Shown piece by piece: positions 35,996 through 44,928 of a stretch of 64,000 nucleotides of DNA. This DNA is from Anabaena sp. 4-3. GTDB taxonomy: Bacteria; Cyanobacteriota; Cyanobacteriia; Cyanobacteriales; Nostocaceae. Numbering within the stretch: position 1 is the stretch's first letter; each line of letters begins with the position of its first letter. The notes under the pieces were generated by a model. It saw only the letters and a list, made by a program, of their open reading frames with translations, was not told the origin of the DNA and did no database searches. Where the stretch lies: positions 72,697-136,696 of the forward strand of contig NZ_LUHJ01000050.1 in NCBI RefSeq assembly GCF_001597745.1. The letters are read 5' to 3'. Position numbers and translations under genes: made by a program.

Positions 35996-38458
35996 TTATT
36001 TATTTTTGATGAGGTTGGCGGCTGTAATTAGGGCTTGTCCTAGGGATAGTCCGCCGTCGTTTGTGGGGACTTGGCTGTGTGTTAATACGTTAATGTTTAA
36101 CTTTTGTAACTGCTGGGTTACTAAGTTTAACAAAATACAATTTTGAAATACTCCTCCTGTGAGTATGACTTGATGAATTAAGTTTTCTTGACGCAGATGG
36201 TTAACTGTCTCTACAATGATGTTAGCTAAACTTTTGTGAAATTTGGCGGCTATCACTGGCTGAGGTGTTTTCTGCTTTATATCATTCAGTAAGTGTTGCC
36301 ACATTGGGCGCGGGTCTATACAATAAATACTATCTGAAAAGCGCAAATTAAAGGGATATATTCCTATTTCTTTATGATTCTTTAATTGAGAGATATCAAC
36401 TGTAGCTTCCATTGCGATCGCAGCTTGTCCTTCATAGCTACATTGTTCTCGACAAATGCCGATAGCCGCAGCTACAGCGTCAAACAGCCTTCCGACTGAG
36501 GAAGCTAAGGGGGCGTTAATGCCTTTTTCAACAAGCTGATTCAGCAGTTTTATGGGTTGCTGATTCAAAAATTGTAATAATTCTAAATCACTATATTCTT
36601 GTTGGCAATCATCCCAAAGATTAGCAGCGAGTAAATGGGCGTAGGTATTACGCCAAGGTTGATAAATTGCTTGTTCACCGCCAATCATTGCTACTGGTTT
36701 AAATGTGGCAATGCGTTTAAATTGGTGGTAGTCTGCTAAGAAAAATTCTCCTCCCCAGAGTGTACCATCTGCACCATAACCCAAACCATCAAAGGCGATA
36801 CCTAAGACTGGGGTTGTATCTAAAGGAATGTGATTTTCTGCCATGCAAGCGGCAATATGGGCGTGATGATGTTGAATAGGATAGAGTGGGAGTTGGTTAG
36901 CGGTGGCGAGTTGTTTACCGAGTTTGGTAGAGAGATATTCAGGATGTAAATCAACTGCGATCGCTTGTGGTTGATGAGCAAATAAATTTAAATATAAACT
37001 CAGGGTATCTTGATAAGCACTAAACGCCGCCGCGTTTTCTAAATCTCCCAAATGTTGCGAAAGAATAGCTTCCCCATCTCGCAATAAACAAAAGGTATTT
37101 TTTAACTCACTACCCATTGCTAAAATTTGCGGCACCTTATTAAATCCCGGTGGTAATTTTAGCGGTGCTGGTGCATAACCTCTAGCCCGGCGAATTGTTT
37201 GTAATTTATTGTCCACAACTCGCACCACGGAATCATCTACCCTGTTGACAATCTCCCGATTATGTAAGAGAAAATAATCAGCAATTTGACCTAACTTTTC
37301 TTTAGCTGTATCATTATCTATACATTGCGGTTCATCAGAAATATTCCCACTGGTTAACACAATCGGGCGATTCATCCGCCGCAAAATTAGATGATGTAAC
37401 GGCGTATAAGGTAACATAAAACCAAGAGTATTTTGTCCCGGTGCTACCGAAGGCGCAATAGAATGGGGCATTGGGCATTGGGCATTGCCGAAAAAGTCTC
37501 CCTTGTCTCTCTTGTCGCCAGTTTCTAAAATTTCTTTAATTTTGAATTTTGACTTTTGAATTTTGAATTGATTTGTCCCCAGTCCCTTCTTTTGCAACAA
37601 CACAATAGGCGCGGCTGGACTGGTTAATAATTCTTTTTCTCTATCATTAACTAAACAATATTCTTCAATAACTGCAATATCCCTCGCCATTAAAGCGAAA
37701 GGTTTATCATAGCGTTTTTTACGCTGACGCAATTTTTGTACAGTCGCCTCTTGTGTCGCATCACAAGCGAGATGAATACCACCAATACCTTTAATGGCAA
37801 CAATTTCACCCTTTTGTAACAAAGTGCAAACCGCATCCACATCATCCAACATCGAAAACATGGAAGCCGTCACAGGTTGACTATCAGCCCTTTCTAACCA
37901 AGCTTGGGGGCCACATACATGACAAGCTACAGGTTGGGCGTGAAAGCGACGATTTTCCACATCGTGGTATGACTTTTCACATTCGGGACACATCACAAAC
38001 GCAGACATACTGGTATTGCATCTGTCGTAAGGAATAGCGCGAATAATACTTAAACGAGGGCCGCAATGAGTACAGTTAGTAAAAGGATAACGGTAAAAGC
38101 GGCTAAAGGGGTCAAAAATTTCTTGCTGACATTGGGGACAGGTAGCCGCATCTGGCGCAATTTCGGTTTTAGATACACCGCTAACACTACCAGAAATCAC
38201 AAAATCATCAAAATGCAACTCTCCTTGATATGGAGTTCTCACCAGTTCCGTGATTTTTGCCAATGGCGGACATTCTTGTTGTAATTTGCTGACAAATTCT
38301 GTTAAAGCTGCGGCACTACCACATACCCGAATTAACACACCTTCCCCGTCATTACACACATCCCCCCGCAAACCACAGGCTTTAGCCAAACGATAGACAG
38401 TAGGACGAAATCCCACCCCCTGCACAGTACCGCGAACTCTAATTTCTTCCGTTACCAT
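35996..38458 (-). CDS. hypF: HypF, carbamoyltransferase for hydrogenase maturation
   Basis: HypF makes carbamoyl-AMP from carbamoyl phosphate and transfers it to HypE. Domains in order are acylphosphatase ('VRGTVQGVGFRPTVYRLA', residues 8-25), two zinc-finger motifs ('CPQCQQE...CTHCGPR', 'CPECEKS...CHVCGPQ', about 107-185), a YrdC-like domain ('KGIGGIHLACDAT', about 220) and a Kae1-like domain ('HHHAHIAACMAE', 'GIAFDGLGYG'). At 820 residues it is longer than usual. The excess is an insertion at about residues 293-332, containing 'QFKIQKSKFKIKEI' and 'NAQCPMPHS', that reads interspersed repeat DNA in frame, just before 'SVAPGQNTLGFMLPYTPLH'. Confidence 0.95.
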   Translation of the reverse strand: MVTEEIRVRGTVQGVGFRPTVYRLAKACGLRGDVCNDGEGVLIRVCGSAAALTEFVSKLQQECPPLAKITELVRTPYQGELHFDDFVISGSVSGVSKTEIAPDAATCPQCQQEIFDPFSRFYRYPFTNCTHCGPRLSIIRAIPYDRCNTSMSAFVMCPECEKSYHDVENRRFHAQPVACHVCGPQAWLERADSQPVTASMFSMLDDVDAVCTLLQKGEIVAIKGIGGIHLACDATQEATVQKLRQRKKRYDKPFALMARDIAVIEEYCLVNDREKELLTSPAAPIVLLQKKGLGTNQFKIQKSKFKIKEILETGDKRDKGDFFGNAQCPMPHSIAPSVAPGQNTLGFMLPYTPLHHLILRRMNRPIVLTSGNISDEPQCIDNDTAKEKLGQIADYFLLHNREIVNRVDDSVVRVVDNKLQTIRRARGYAPAPLKLPPGFNKVPQILAMGSELKNTFCLLRDGEAILSQHLGDLENAAAFSAYQDTLSLYLNLFAHQPQAIAVDLHPEYLSTKLGKQLATANQLPLYPIQHHHAHIAACMAENHIPLDTTPVLGIAFDGLGYGADGTLWGGEFFLADYHQFKRIATFKPVAMIGGEQAIYQPWRNTYAHLLAANLWDDCQQEYSDLELLQFLNQQPIKLLNQLVEKGINAPLASSVGRLFDAVAAAIGICREQCSYEGQAAIAMEATVDISQLKNHKEIGIYPFNLRFSDSIYCIDPRPMWQHLLNDIKQKTPQPVIAAKFHKSLANIIVETVNHLRQENLIHQVILTGGVFQNCILLNLVTQQLQKLNINVLTHSQVPTNDGGLSLGQALITAANLIKNK

Positions 38459-38609
38459 AAACTCATTTGTAATTAAATAGGCATAATTAAATGTAAAATA
38501 GCTTTTTGTTCGTAGAGAGCGATAAATCGCTCTATGGAAAGGGTTGAAAGGGCTAAAGCCCTTACTACGAAATTTCTTTTATCGAGTTTCAAATGGCATA
38601 AGTTACACC

Positions 38610-39764
38610 CTAATCTCTACCTTCTACCTTCCATAGCAAAATGCGATTATTACCAGAATCAGAGATTACCGCCGTTTTGCCAGAAACGTTAATTCCGTAA
38701 CACCAATTTAAGGTATTGCGTCTGGGTAGCCCGAAGTTACGATTTTCGCTTTTACTTTGAAAGTTGTCTTGTCCAATGATGCCATCTGCCACTGCACCCT
38801 GCAATGATAATATTGACTCTGGTTTCTTCCATCCTAACAATCGAGAGTTAGCAGTATCCGCAACTAACAACCATTCTCCAGCCACAGCTACCCCATAAGG
38901 CATACTCAAACTACTCGCACTAGGGAAATAAACACCCTGATTCATTTCCACAAATTCAAAATTTTTTTGTCCTAAAACCACCGCACAAGGGGCATTATTT
39001 TCTGTTGGTATCCCCTGCCAAATCATCACCCGATTATTACCCGCATCAGTGACAACTAAATTATCATTCCAGACAGTAATATCATGACACCAACGCATAC
39101 TAGCCGCCGTCGGAGAACCGCCACCGTTTTCATTACGAGAAATCATGTCTGGCTGTCCCAAAACTATATCAGCAGGTTGACCATTTGCTGTTGGTAATTG
39201 CCGCCAAATTAATAACCTTCTATTACCTGTATCCGCTACAAATAACTGACCTTGATAATAGAAAATACCATAAGGCCAGTGCATAGTATTAGCCGCAGGT
39301 TGTTGACTTCCCCGGTTAGGTTGATTATCAGTAAAATTAGCTTGTCCTAAAACTAAATCTGCTGGCACATGGCTATCTTCTGGTAACTGATGCCAAATTA
39401 AAACCCGATGATTCCAAGCATCTGCAACAGCTAAACCTTCCCCACATACACAAATCCCAGTCGGTACACTGAAAGTATTTCTTCCCGGTGTACCTTTAGC
39501 ATTTTGTCCCTCATGAAAAAAATCAGGTTGTCCAATTACCCAGTCAGCCGGTTGACTATCTCTAGTAGGTAAATTGCGCCAACCTAATAACCGATGATGT
39601 CCCGTATCTGATACCCATAAAGCCCCAGTTTCCGACACCAAACAAGCAGCACGAGGAGCAAACATAGTAATAGGAGAAGGTGCTAAAGGAACTGCTAATA
39701 AATCCGGCTGAATCACATCTCCTAAAATCACCTCTGCACCTTCAGAGAAAAACTTATTAGTCAT
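38610..39764 (-). CDS. NHL-repeat beta-propeller protein of the extended hyp operon
   Basis: This 384-residue soluble protein has six NHL-like blades, each with a motif such as 'VSDTGHHRLLGW', 'VADAWNHRVLIW', 'VADTGNRRLLIW', 'VTDAGNNRVMIW', 'VADTANSRLLGW' and 'ISDSGNNRILLW'. It most likely forms a six-bladed propeller for protein binding. It overlaps the TPR gene upstream by 4 bases and precedes hypF. In Nostoc PCC 7120 a similar set of genes ahead of hypF is described as an extended hyp operon, proposed to serve maturation of the small subunit. The function itself is unproven. Confidence 0.88.
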   Translation of the reverse strand: MTNKFFSEGAEVILGDVIQPDLLAVPLAPSPITMFAPRAACLVSETGALWVSDTGHHRLLGWRNLPTRDSQPADWVIGQPDFFHEGQNAKGTPGRNTFSVPTGICVCGEGLAVADAWNHRVLIWHQLPEDSHVPADLVLGQANFTDNQPNRGSQQPAANTMHWPYGIFYYQGQLFVADTGNRRLLIWRQLPTANGQPADIVLGQPDMISRNENGGGSPTAASMRWCHDITVWNDNLVVTDAGNNRVMIWQGIPTENNAPCAVVLGQKNFEFVEMNQGVYFPSASSLSMPYGVAVAGEWLLVADTANSRLLGWKKPESILSLQGAVADGIIGQDNFQSKSENRNFGLPRRNTLNWCYGINVSGKTAVISDSGNNRILLWKVEGRD

Positions 39765-40762
39765 TCTCTCTGCGCCTCTGCGCCTCTGCGTGAACTTTTA
39801 CTAATTTCTCCTACCACATCCTGCAAAGCTTGAGCAACTGCTGCGGCTTGTGCTTGTTGTTGATGTTGACTAAATATCTCCCAAGCTTCATGATAATAAT
39901 TACGAGCTTGTAAAAGATTTTTGAGATTACCTAATTCTGGTTTTTCTAAGTCATCAGGTAAATTAAATAAGGCGTTAGCTTTATTGGCAATTGTGTTAGC
40001 ATATTCTAAAGGAGTATCTTGAGGACTACGTACTTTTAAAGCCTGATCATAAGCGGCGATCGCTCGCAAATTATTCTCCACAGGATGGGAACTCTGTAAA
40101 TATTGCAAAGCATTACCCAAGTTGTTTTGCAACATCGCATATTCCCTAGGGTGGTCAATGATGTTAATATGCTGAAGTGCCGCCTCAAAAGTCTGTACAG
40201 CCAAGCCTTCATACAGGTTTGACTGTGACGCATCCCCAACCATAGACAGGTAGGCGATCGCAACATTATTAGCCAAAATCGCGTATTCTTGAGGATAATC
40301 TTGGCTAGTAAATACCCGCATAGCCTGATGATAAGCCGCAATGCTATCCGTCATCTTGGCTAAATTAAAAGGCACTAAAGATTGCAACAGCAACCCCAAA
40401 TTCATCTGTGCTTCTGCCTCTTCCACAGACCCGGCTAACTGCCGTAAAATTGGCAAAGCTTCCTGATAATTAGCCTTGGCTTGTAACAATAATTCTACCC
40501 CAGCATCAGGAATAGACATTAAAGCCCCTGCCATCCCCACTTGAGAACGAGCTTTCCACAGAGGATAATCAGAATCACAGAGTTTATAGGCTTGTTGATA
40601 TAACTCAACAGCATTCCATAAATCCTGGGTAGTCTTAGGTTTTTTCTGTAAACCTTGCGCCAATTCAATCAACATTTGAATTTTTTCTTCAGTTGTTGCT
40701 GATTCCGATGTAATGGCAGCAAGTGCGGCTTTGACGGTTGAATCTGTAATGCTGGGAGTCAT
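39761..40762 (-). CDS. TPR-repeat protein of the extended hyp operon
   Basis: This 333-residue helical protein has tetratricopeptide-like repeats, for example 'AEAQMNLGLLLQSL', 'AILANNVAIAYLSM', 'AMLQNNLGNALQYL' and 'ANTIANKANALFNL', and suits protein-protein scaffolding. Its stop overlaps the NHL gene start (ATGA), implying coupled translation of two interaction proteins. The last residues 'SSRRGAEAQRE' are translated 'cgcagaggcgcag' repeat DNA, so the natural C-terminus has been replaced or extended by a repeat. The start is ATG at 40762. The role in hydrogenase maturation is inferred from position. Confidence 0.85.
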   Translation of the reverse strand: MTPSITDSTVKAALAAITSESATTEEKIQMLIELAQGLQKKPKTTQDLWNAVELYQQAYKLCDSDYPLWKARSQVGMAGALMSIPDAGVELLLQAKANYQEALPILRQLAGSVEEAEAQMNLGLLLQSLVPFNLAKMTDSIAAYHQAMRVFTSQDYPQEYAILANNVAIAYLSMVGDASQSNLYEGLAVQTFEAALQHINIIDHPREYAMLQNNLGNALQYLQSSHPVENNLRAIAAYDQALKVRSPQDTPLEYANTIANKANALFNLPDDLEKPELGNLKNLLQARNYYHEAWEIFSQHQQQAQAAAVAQALQDVVGEISKSSRRGAEAQRE

Positions 40763-40931
40763 CTAAGGTTGAAGATGAAAGTTGGGTATACTTGAAAAGA
40801 TTTTGACTATTTAAACTAGCAATTTCCAGTAGTTTAACCTTTTATTTCTCAATAAAATGAGGCGAGTTTAACCAAAATAAATAAAATCTAAATTAGATAA
40901 AGTAACGCACCATTTAACAACAGTAAAAAAT

Positions 40932-41143
40932 TGTAGGTTGGGTTGACTTCAGGAAACCCAACACCAATATATTAGTTGGGTTACACTGCGCTTAACACAC
41001 ATCTTGCACCTGTTCCTTGATGATAATTTTTGTAGGGTGGGCATTGCTTGTCTGCTGCTCAAACCCTTAGTTTTAGGTTGTTAGCTGTGCATCGCCTTAC
41101 GCTGATTGAGAATGATGCTAGATATAACTTAACCCAACCTACA
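40932..41143. repeat. MITE-like element with 13-bp terminal inverted repeats
   Basis: TGTAGGTTGGGTT (40932-40944) and AACCCAACCTACA (41131-41143) are perfect terminal inverted repeats of a 212-bp element lying in the 424-bp gap between the TPR and NifU-Rieske genes. Its interior (41001-41080) contains the repeat also seen at 25362-25440. It encodes nothing; the rest of the gap is AT-rich. Confidence 0.75.
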
Positions 41144-41187
41144 TCTAATGCACTATTTTAGCTTTGTCAGTCCCCTAAAACCTATTC

Positions 41188-42012
41188 TCAACCTAGTTGC
41201 ACAAAAACCTTATCTTCCCTAACTTGTAACGGATATGAAACAAGAGACATATCAGGCGCAGTTAAACATTCACCCGTCTCTAATCGATATTGAAATCCGT
41301 GTTCAGCACAGGTAAGAATACCATTTTCAACCTTACCTGAATCTAGAGGAGAAGCTAAGTGAGAACAAGCATTACGATAACAAACTATATTCGTACCTTT
41401 ACGGGATAAAATCAATGAATTTCCGGCAAAATTCACTGTTAAAATCCCAGACTCAGGAACTTGATCAATAGTTGCTACCCTCACCCAAGCTACTGATTTC
41501 TGAGGTAACAATGAACTGTGAGAATTAGCAGCACTATCATTAACCGCAACTACCTTGTTAATTTCAGGACAATGGTTTTTAATTGCCTGTTCTACACCCT
41601 GAGATAAAGTTAAAGTAGAAGCCGGACAATTACTGCAAGTTCCCACTAATTTGACTTCTACTGTATCTGGTGGTTTAAACGCCACTAACTCTATATCCCC
41701 TTGATGGCTTTGTAAACTTGGGCGCACTTCCTCAAGGGCTGCTTGAATGCGTTCTAAAATCGGCGGTTGTGGTGGTTTAACTAAGTCGTGATATAGCAAA
41801 ACTGCATACACAACTTCATCTTCTACAGCTTTACGCAACGCTGACATTGATTCTTGCTTGAGGCTTTTAATTAAATTTGTCAGTGCTGCTTTGTGCAGAG
41901 TTTCAATTGCTGTTTTCAAACCAACAACTACACACCTTTGACTTTCATCCCACTCAGATACAATGGCTTCAAAGCGGTCAATTTCTCGGATGTATTCTTC
42001 CAGGTTGGTCAT
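41188..42012 (-). CDS. NifU-domain/Rieske-domain fusion protein of the extended hyp operon
   Basis: The 274-residue fusion has a helical N-terminus (1-80), an Nfu-type scaffold domain at about 83-150 with 'LVGTCSNCPASTLTLSQ' (CxxC), and a Rieske [2Fe-2S] domain at about 170-272 with 'CSHLASPLD' and 'CAEHGFQY' (C-x-H and C-x2-H ligands). It could hold or hand over Fe-S clusters while sensing redox state. Position ahead of hypF suggests a role in building HupS clusters, as proposed for its counterparts; no direct evidence is in the sequence. Confidence 0.9.
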   Translation of the reverse strand: MTNLEEYIREIDRFEAIVSEWDESQRCVVVGLKTAIETLHKAALTNLIKSLKQESMSALRKAVEDEVVYAVLLYHDLVKPPQPPILERIQAALEEVRPSLQSHQGDIELVAFKPPDTVEVKLVGTCSNCPASTLTLSQGVEQAIKNHCPEINKVVAVNDSAANSHSSLLPQKSVAWVRVATIDQVPESGILTVNFAGNSLILSRKGTNIVCYRNACSHLASPLDSGKVENGILTCAEHGFQYRLETGECLTAPDMSLVSYPLQVREDKVFVQLG

Positions 42013-42071
42013 TAGTTATTAGTCATTAGTCATTAGTTATTAGTGGAGATACAACTGATAACAGAACCAAC

Positions 42072-42296
42072 TTACTTTGTTTTGAAGTCTCTGAAGAGAA
42101 AGGGCATAACTAAACCTGTGATGAGACTAGCCAAAGTGATTGGTAAACAGAACGGAATTTGTAATTGAGCTAGTAATATTAGCACTAGCAAACCTACACT
42201 AACACCAATTGCAGTTTGACGAACAAAATAAATGGGGTCGCGTAATAGTTTACCTTGCAAAAATAGCTTGAGAGAAAACCAACCCAATTCAATCAT
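42072..42296 (-). CDS. Small two-helix membrane protein, unknown function
   Basis: This 74-residue protein has two hydrophobic segments ('VSVGLLVLILLAQLQ', about 33-47, and 'LPITLASLITGLVMPFLF', about 51-68) after a basic N-terminus. I do not recognise the family. It is the second gene of the leftward operon, 15 bases after the next small membrane gene. Conserved company with hypF suggests a membrane role near the uptake hydrogenase, perhaps in attaching it; this is inference. Confidence 0.75.
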   Translation of the reverse strand: MIELGWFSLKLFLQGKLLRDPIYFVRQTAIGVSVGLLVLILLAQLQIPFCLPITLASLITGLVMPFLFRDFKTK

Positions 42297-42311
42297 ATTA
42301 CCTCCTAATAA

Positions 42312-42572
42312 TTACTGAAATATTGTTAAAAAAGCAAACCCGAAAATTATAGCGGGAATTGCTCCAGCCGGGGCGAATAATGCTCCTAGTGTGGCAGAAA
42401 AATAATAACCCATCTCTTTCCCAGCAAGCATCATTCCACCAATAGCACCACCAATCATTGAGATAATTGTGGCTATCACTAACCACAATAATCCTGTGAT
42501 TAGAGTTAAGTCACCTGTCACCATATATGAGATAAATTCTCTCAGATTGGTATCATTGAAAAATTCCGTCAT
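42312..42572 (-). CDS. Small glycine-rich membrane protein, first gene of extended hyp operon
   Basis: From ATG at 42572 this is 86 residues: 'MTEFFNDTNLREFISYM', then two hydrophobic Gly/Ala-rich helices ('LLWLVIATIISMIGGAIGGMMLAG' region, and 'ATLGALFAPAGAIPAIIFGFAFLTIF' region). The open frame extends to a TTG at 42611. An AAAGGAG abuts the ATG directly, too close for normal pairing, so the start is uncertain. The family is unknown. It is divergent from hupS, with 550 bp between. Confidence 0.7.
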   Translation of the reverse strand: MTEFFNDTNLREFISYMVTGDLTLITGLLWLVIATIISMIGGAIGGMMLAGKEMGYYFSATLGALFAPAGAIPAIIFGFAFLTIFQ

Positions 42573-43124
42573 CTCCTTTAATTCTCCCTGTAGATAATTC
42601 GTAATTGCCAAAACTATTCTCTACTCGCTAGTCTCTAGCAGCTTCAGCAAGTATACTTATTTGCACAGACAGCAAGTTTATGCAGTGCGATTACCCCAGA
42701 ATCTCACGCATCATTTTTCTTAATATAAAACAATTTAATTATAAAATTCTAGAGGGTAATTGCTAATCTGTTTATTTGCTTTAAATACTCATAGTAGCGA
42801 GTTTCGTATCATAATATAACAATTTTTCTGATGAATAAAACAAGCGTATTTATACTTATAAATCAATATTTAGGTGCGTTACGCTGTCGCTAACACACCC
42901 TACAAATACCTATCAAGAAAAATCTGTTTCATAAATTACGCTTTGCAGGAAATATTATTTAGATTTAATTTTTAGTTAAATATTAATTTTTATTTAACAA
43001 ATTTAAAATTTATAAAAAAATGCTTTATTTTAAAGATTAAATCTAAATACTCATCACCAGGTGAAACTCTACAAGCGTCAACACCTGCGTCATAAATGGT
43101 AAACAATAGACAAATTAATAGCCA
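42573..43124. promoter_or_regulatory. Divergent control region between hyp operon and hupS
   Basis: This very AT-rich 550-bp spacer must hold both promoters. It contains a palindromic repeat piece 'ggtgcgttacgctgtcgc...taacacacc' at about 42873-42903. I searched for the NtcA consensus GTA-N8-TAC and found no perfect match, so nitrogen control cannot be claimed from sequence. No gene is visible. Confidence 0.5.
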
Positions 43125-44087
<963 letters not shown>

Positions 44088-44182
44088 GTACTGGGGACTG
44101 GAAGGGACTGGGGACTGGGTAAGAGTTTTCCCACTTCCCAATCCCTAATCCCCAATCCCCGATCACCAATTAGGAGAGGAGA
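44088..44182 (+). repeat. hupS-hupL intergenic repeats able to form a hairpin
   Basis: Left-hand 'ggggactggaagggactgg' units and right-hand 'cccaatccctaatcccc' units are largely complementary and would fold into a long imperfect stem in the mRNA. 'aggagaggag' just before the hupL ATG (44183) is the ribosome-binding site. Such hairpin-forming heptamer repeats between hupS and hupL are known from other heterocystous strains and may tune the subunit ratio. Confidence 0.7.
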
Positions 44183-44704
44183 ATGGGAATACAAACATTA
44201 GATATCTCACCCGTCGGTAGAGTCGAGGGGGATTTAGATGTGCGGGTGGAAATCGACAACGGACAAGTCGTTAACGCCTGGACACACGCCGAACTATTTC
44301 GCGGATTTGAAATTATTCTCCGAGGTAAAGACCCCCAAGCTGGGTTAATTGTTACGCCTCGTATCTGCGGTATCTGCGGTGCTTCACATTTAACATCTGC
44401 ATCCTGGGCATTAGACACAGCCTGGGGGACAGAAGTTCCTCGCAACGCCATCTTAGCTAGAAACCTCGGTCAAATTGTCGAAACTATCCAAAGCATCCCC
44501 CGTTACTTTTATGGATTATTCGCCATTGACTTAACCAATAAAAAGTATCGCCGTAGCCGCTTTTACGATGAAGCTGTCAACCGCTTTGCTGCTTTCACAG
44601 GCAAATCTTATGAACTGGGTGTAACGATTTCTAGCAAACCTGTAGAAATTTACGCCCTGTTTGGTGGACAATGGCCTCACAGCAGTTATATGGCAATAAA
44701 TTAG
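44183..44704 (+). CDS. hupL: Uptake hydrogenase large subunit, 5' part (interrupted by hupL element)
   Basis: The first 170 residues of HupL include the N-terminal NiFe ligand motif 'RICGICGASH' at about 58-67. The frame leaves hupL at the repeat TCACAGCAGTTATATGG (44677-44693) and ends three codons into the inserted element (AIN, stop 44702-44704). Joining at the repeat to 52864 restores 'PHSSYM' followed by 'VPGGVMCAPTLTD', giving 531 residues, the expected HupL length. In vegetative cells only this truncated, inactive product could be made. Confidence 0.97.
   Translation: MGIQTLDISPVGRVEGDLDVRVEIDNGQVVNAWTHAELFRGFEIILRGKDPQAGLIVTPRICGICGASHLTSASWALDTAWGTEVPRNAILARNLGQIVETIQSIPRYFYGLFAIDLTNKKYRRSRFYDEAVNRFAAFTGKSYELGVTISSKPVEIYALFGGQWPHSSYMAIN
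44677..44693 (+). repeat. Left recombination site of the hupL element
   Basis: TCACAGCAGTTATATGG, identical to the right copy; the flanking bases differ on both sides (c/c on the left, g/t on the right), so 17 bp is the exact repeat length. Confidence 0.95.
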
Positions 44705-44928
44705 GGAATTGCTTATATAATCAGGATTTTTTAGAATAGGTGAGATTATTCCCTGGCTTTTCCTTAAATGAGGCAATAAACCCACCCCAGCAATATCATA
44801 AGTTCATTTATTTTTATCTACTAAAAGTCATTTGGTTTTCTCAGACGTTACCTAATTTTTCCCTACATTGCCTCGCCCCAATCCCAAAATCGTCTAAACT
44901 CAAAGTGTCCGCCAACTGCCAAAATCCT

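Noticed and set aside
42573..43124. NtcA-type site for hupS
   Set aside because: No GTA-N8-TAC match was found on reading; weaker matches would be chance in AT-rich DNA.
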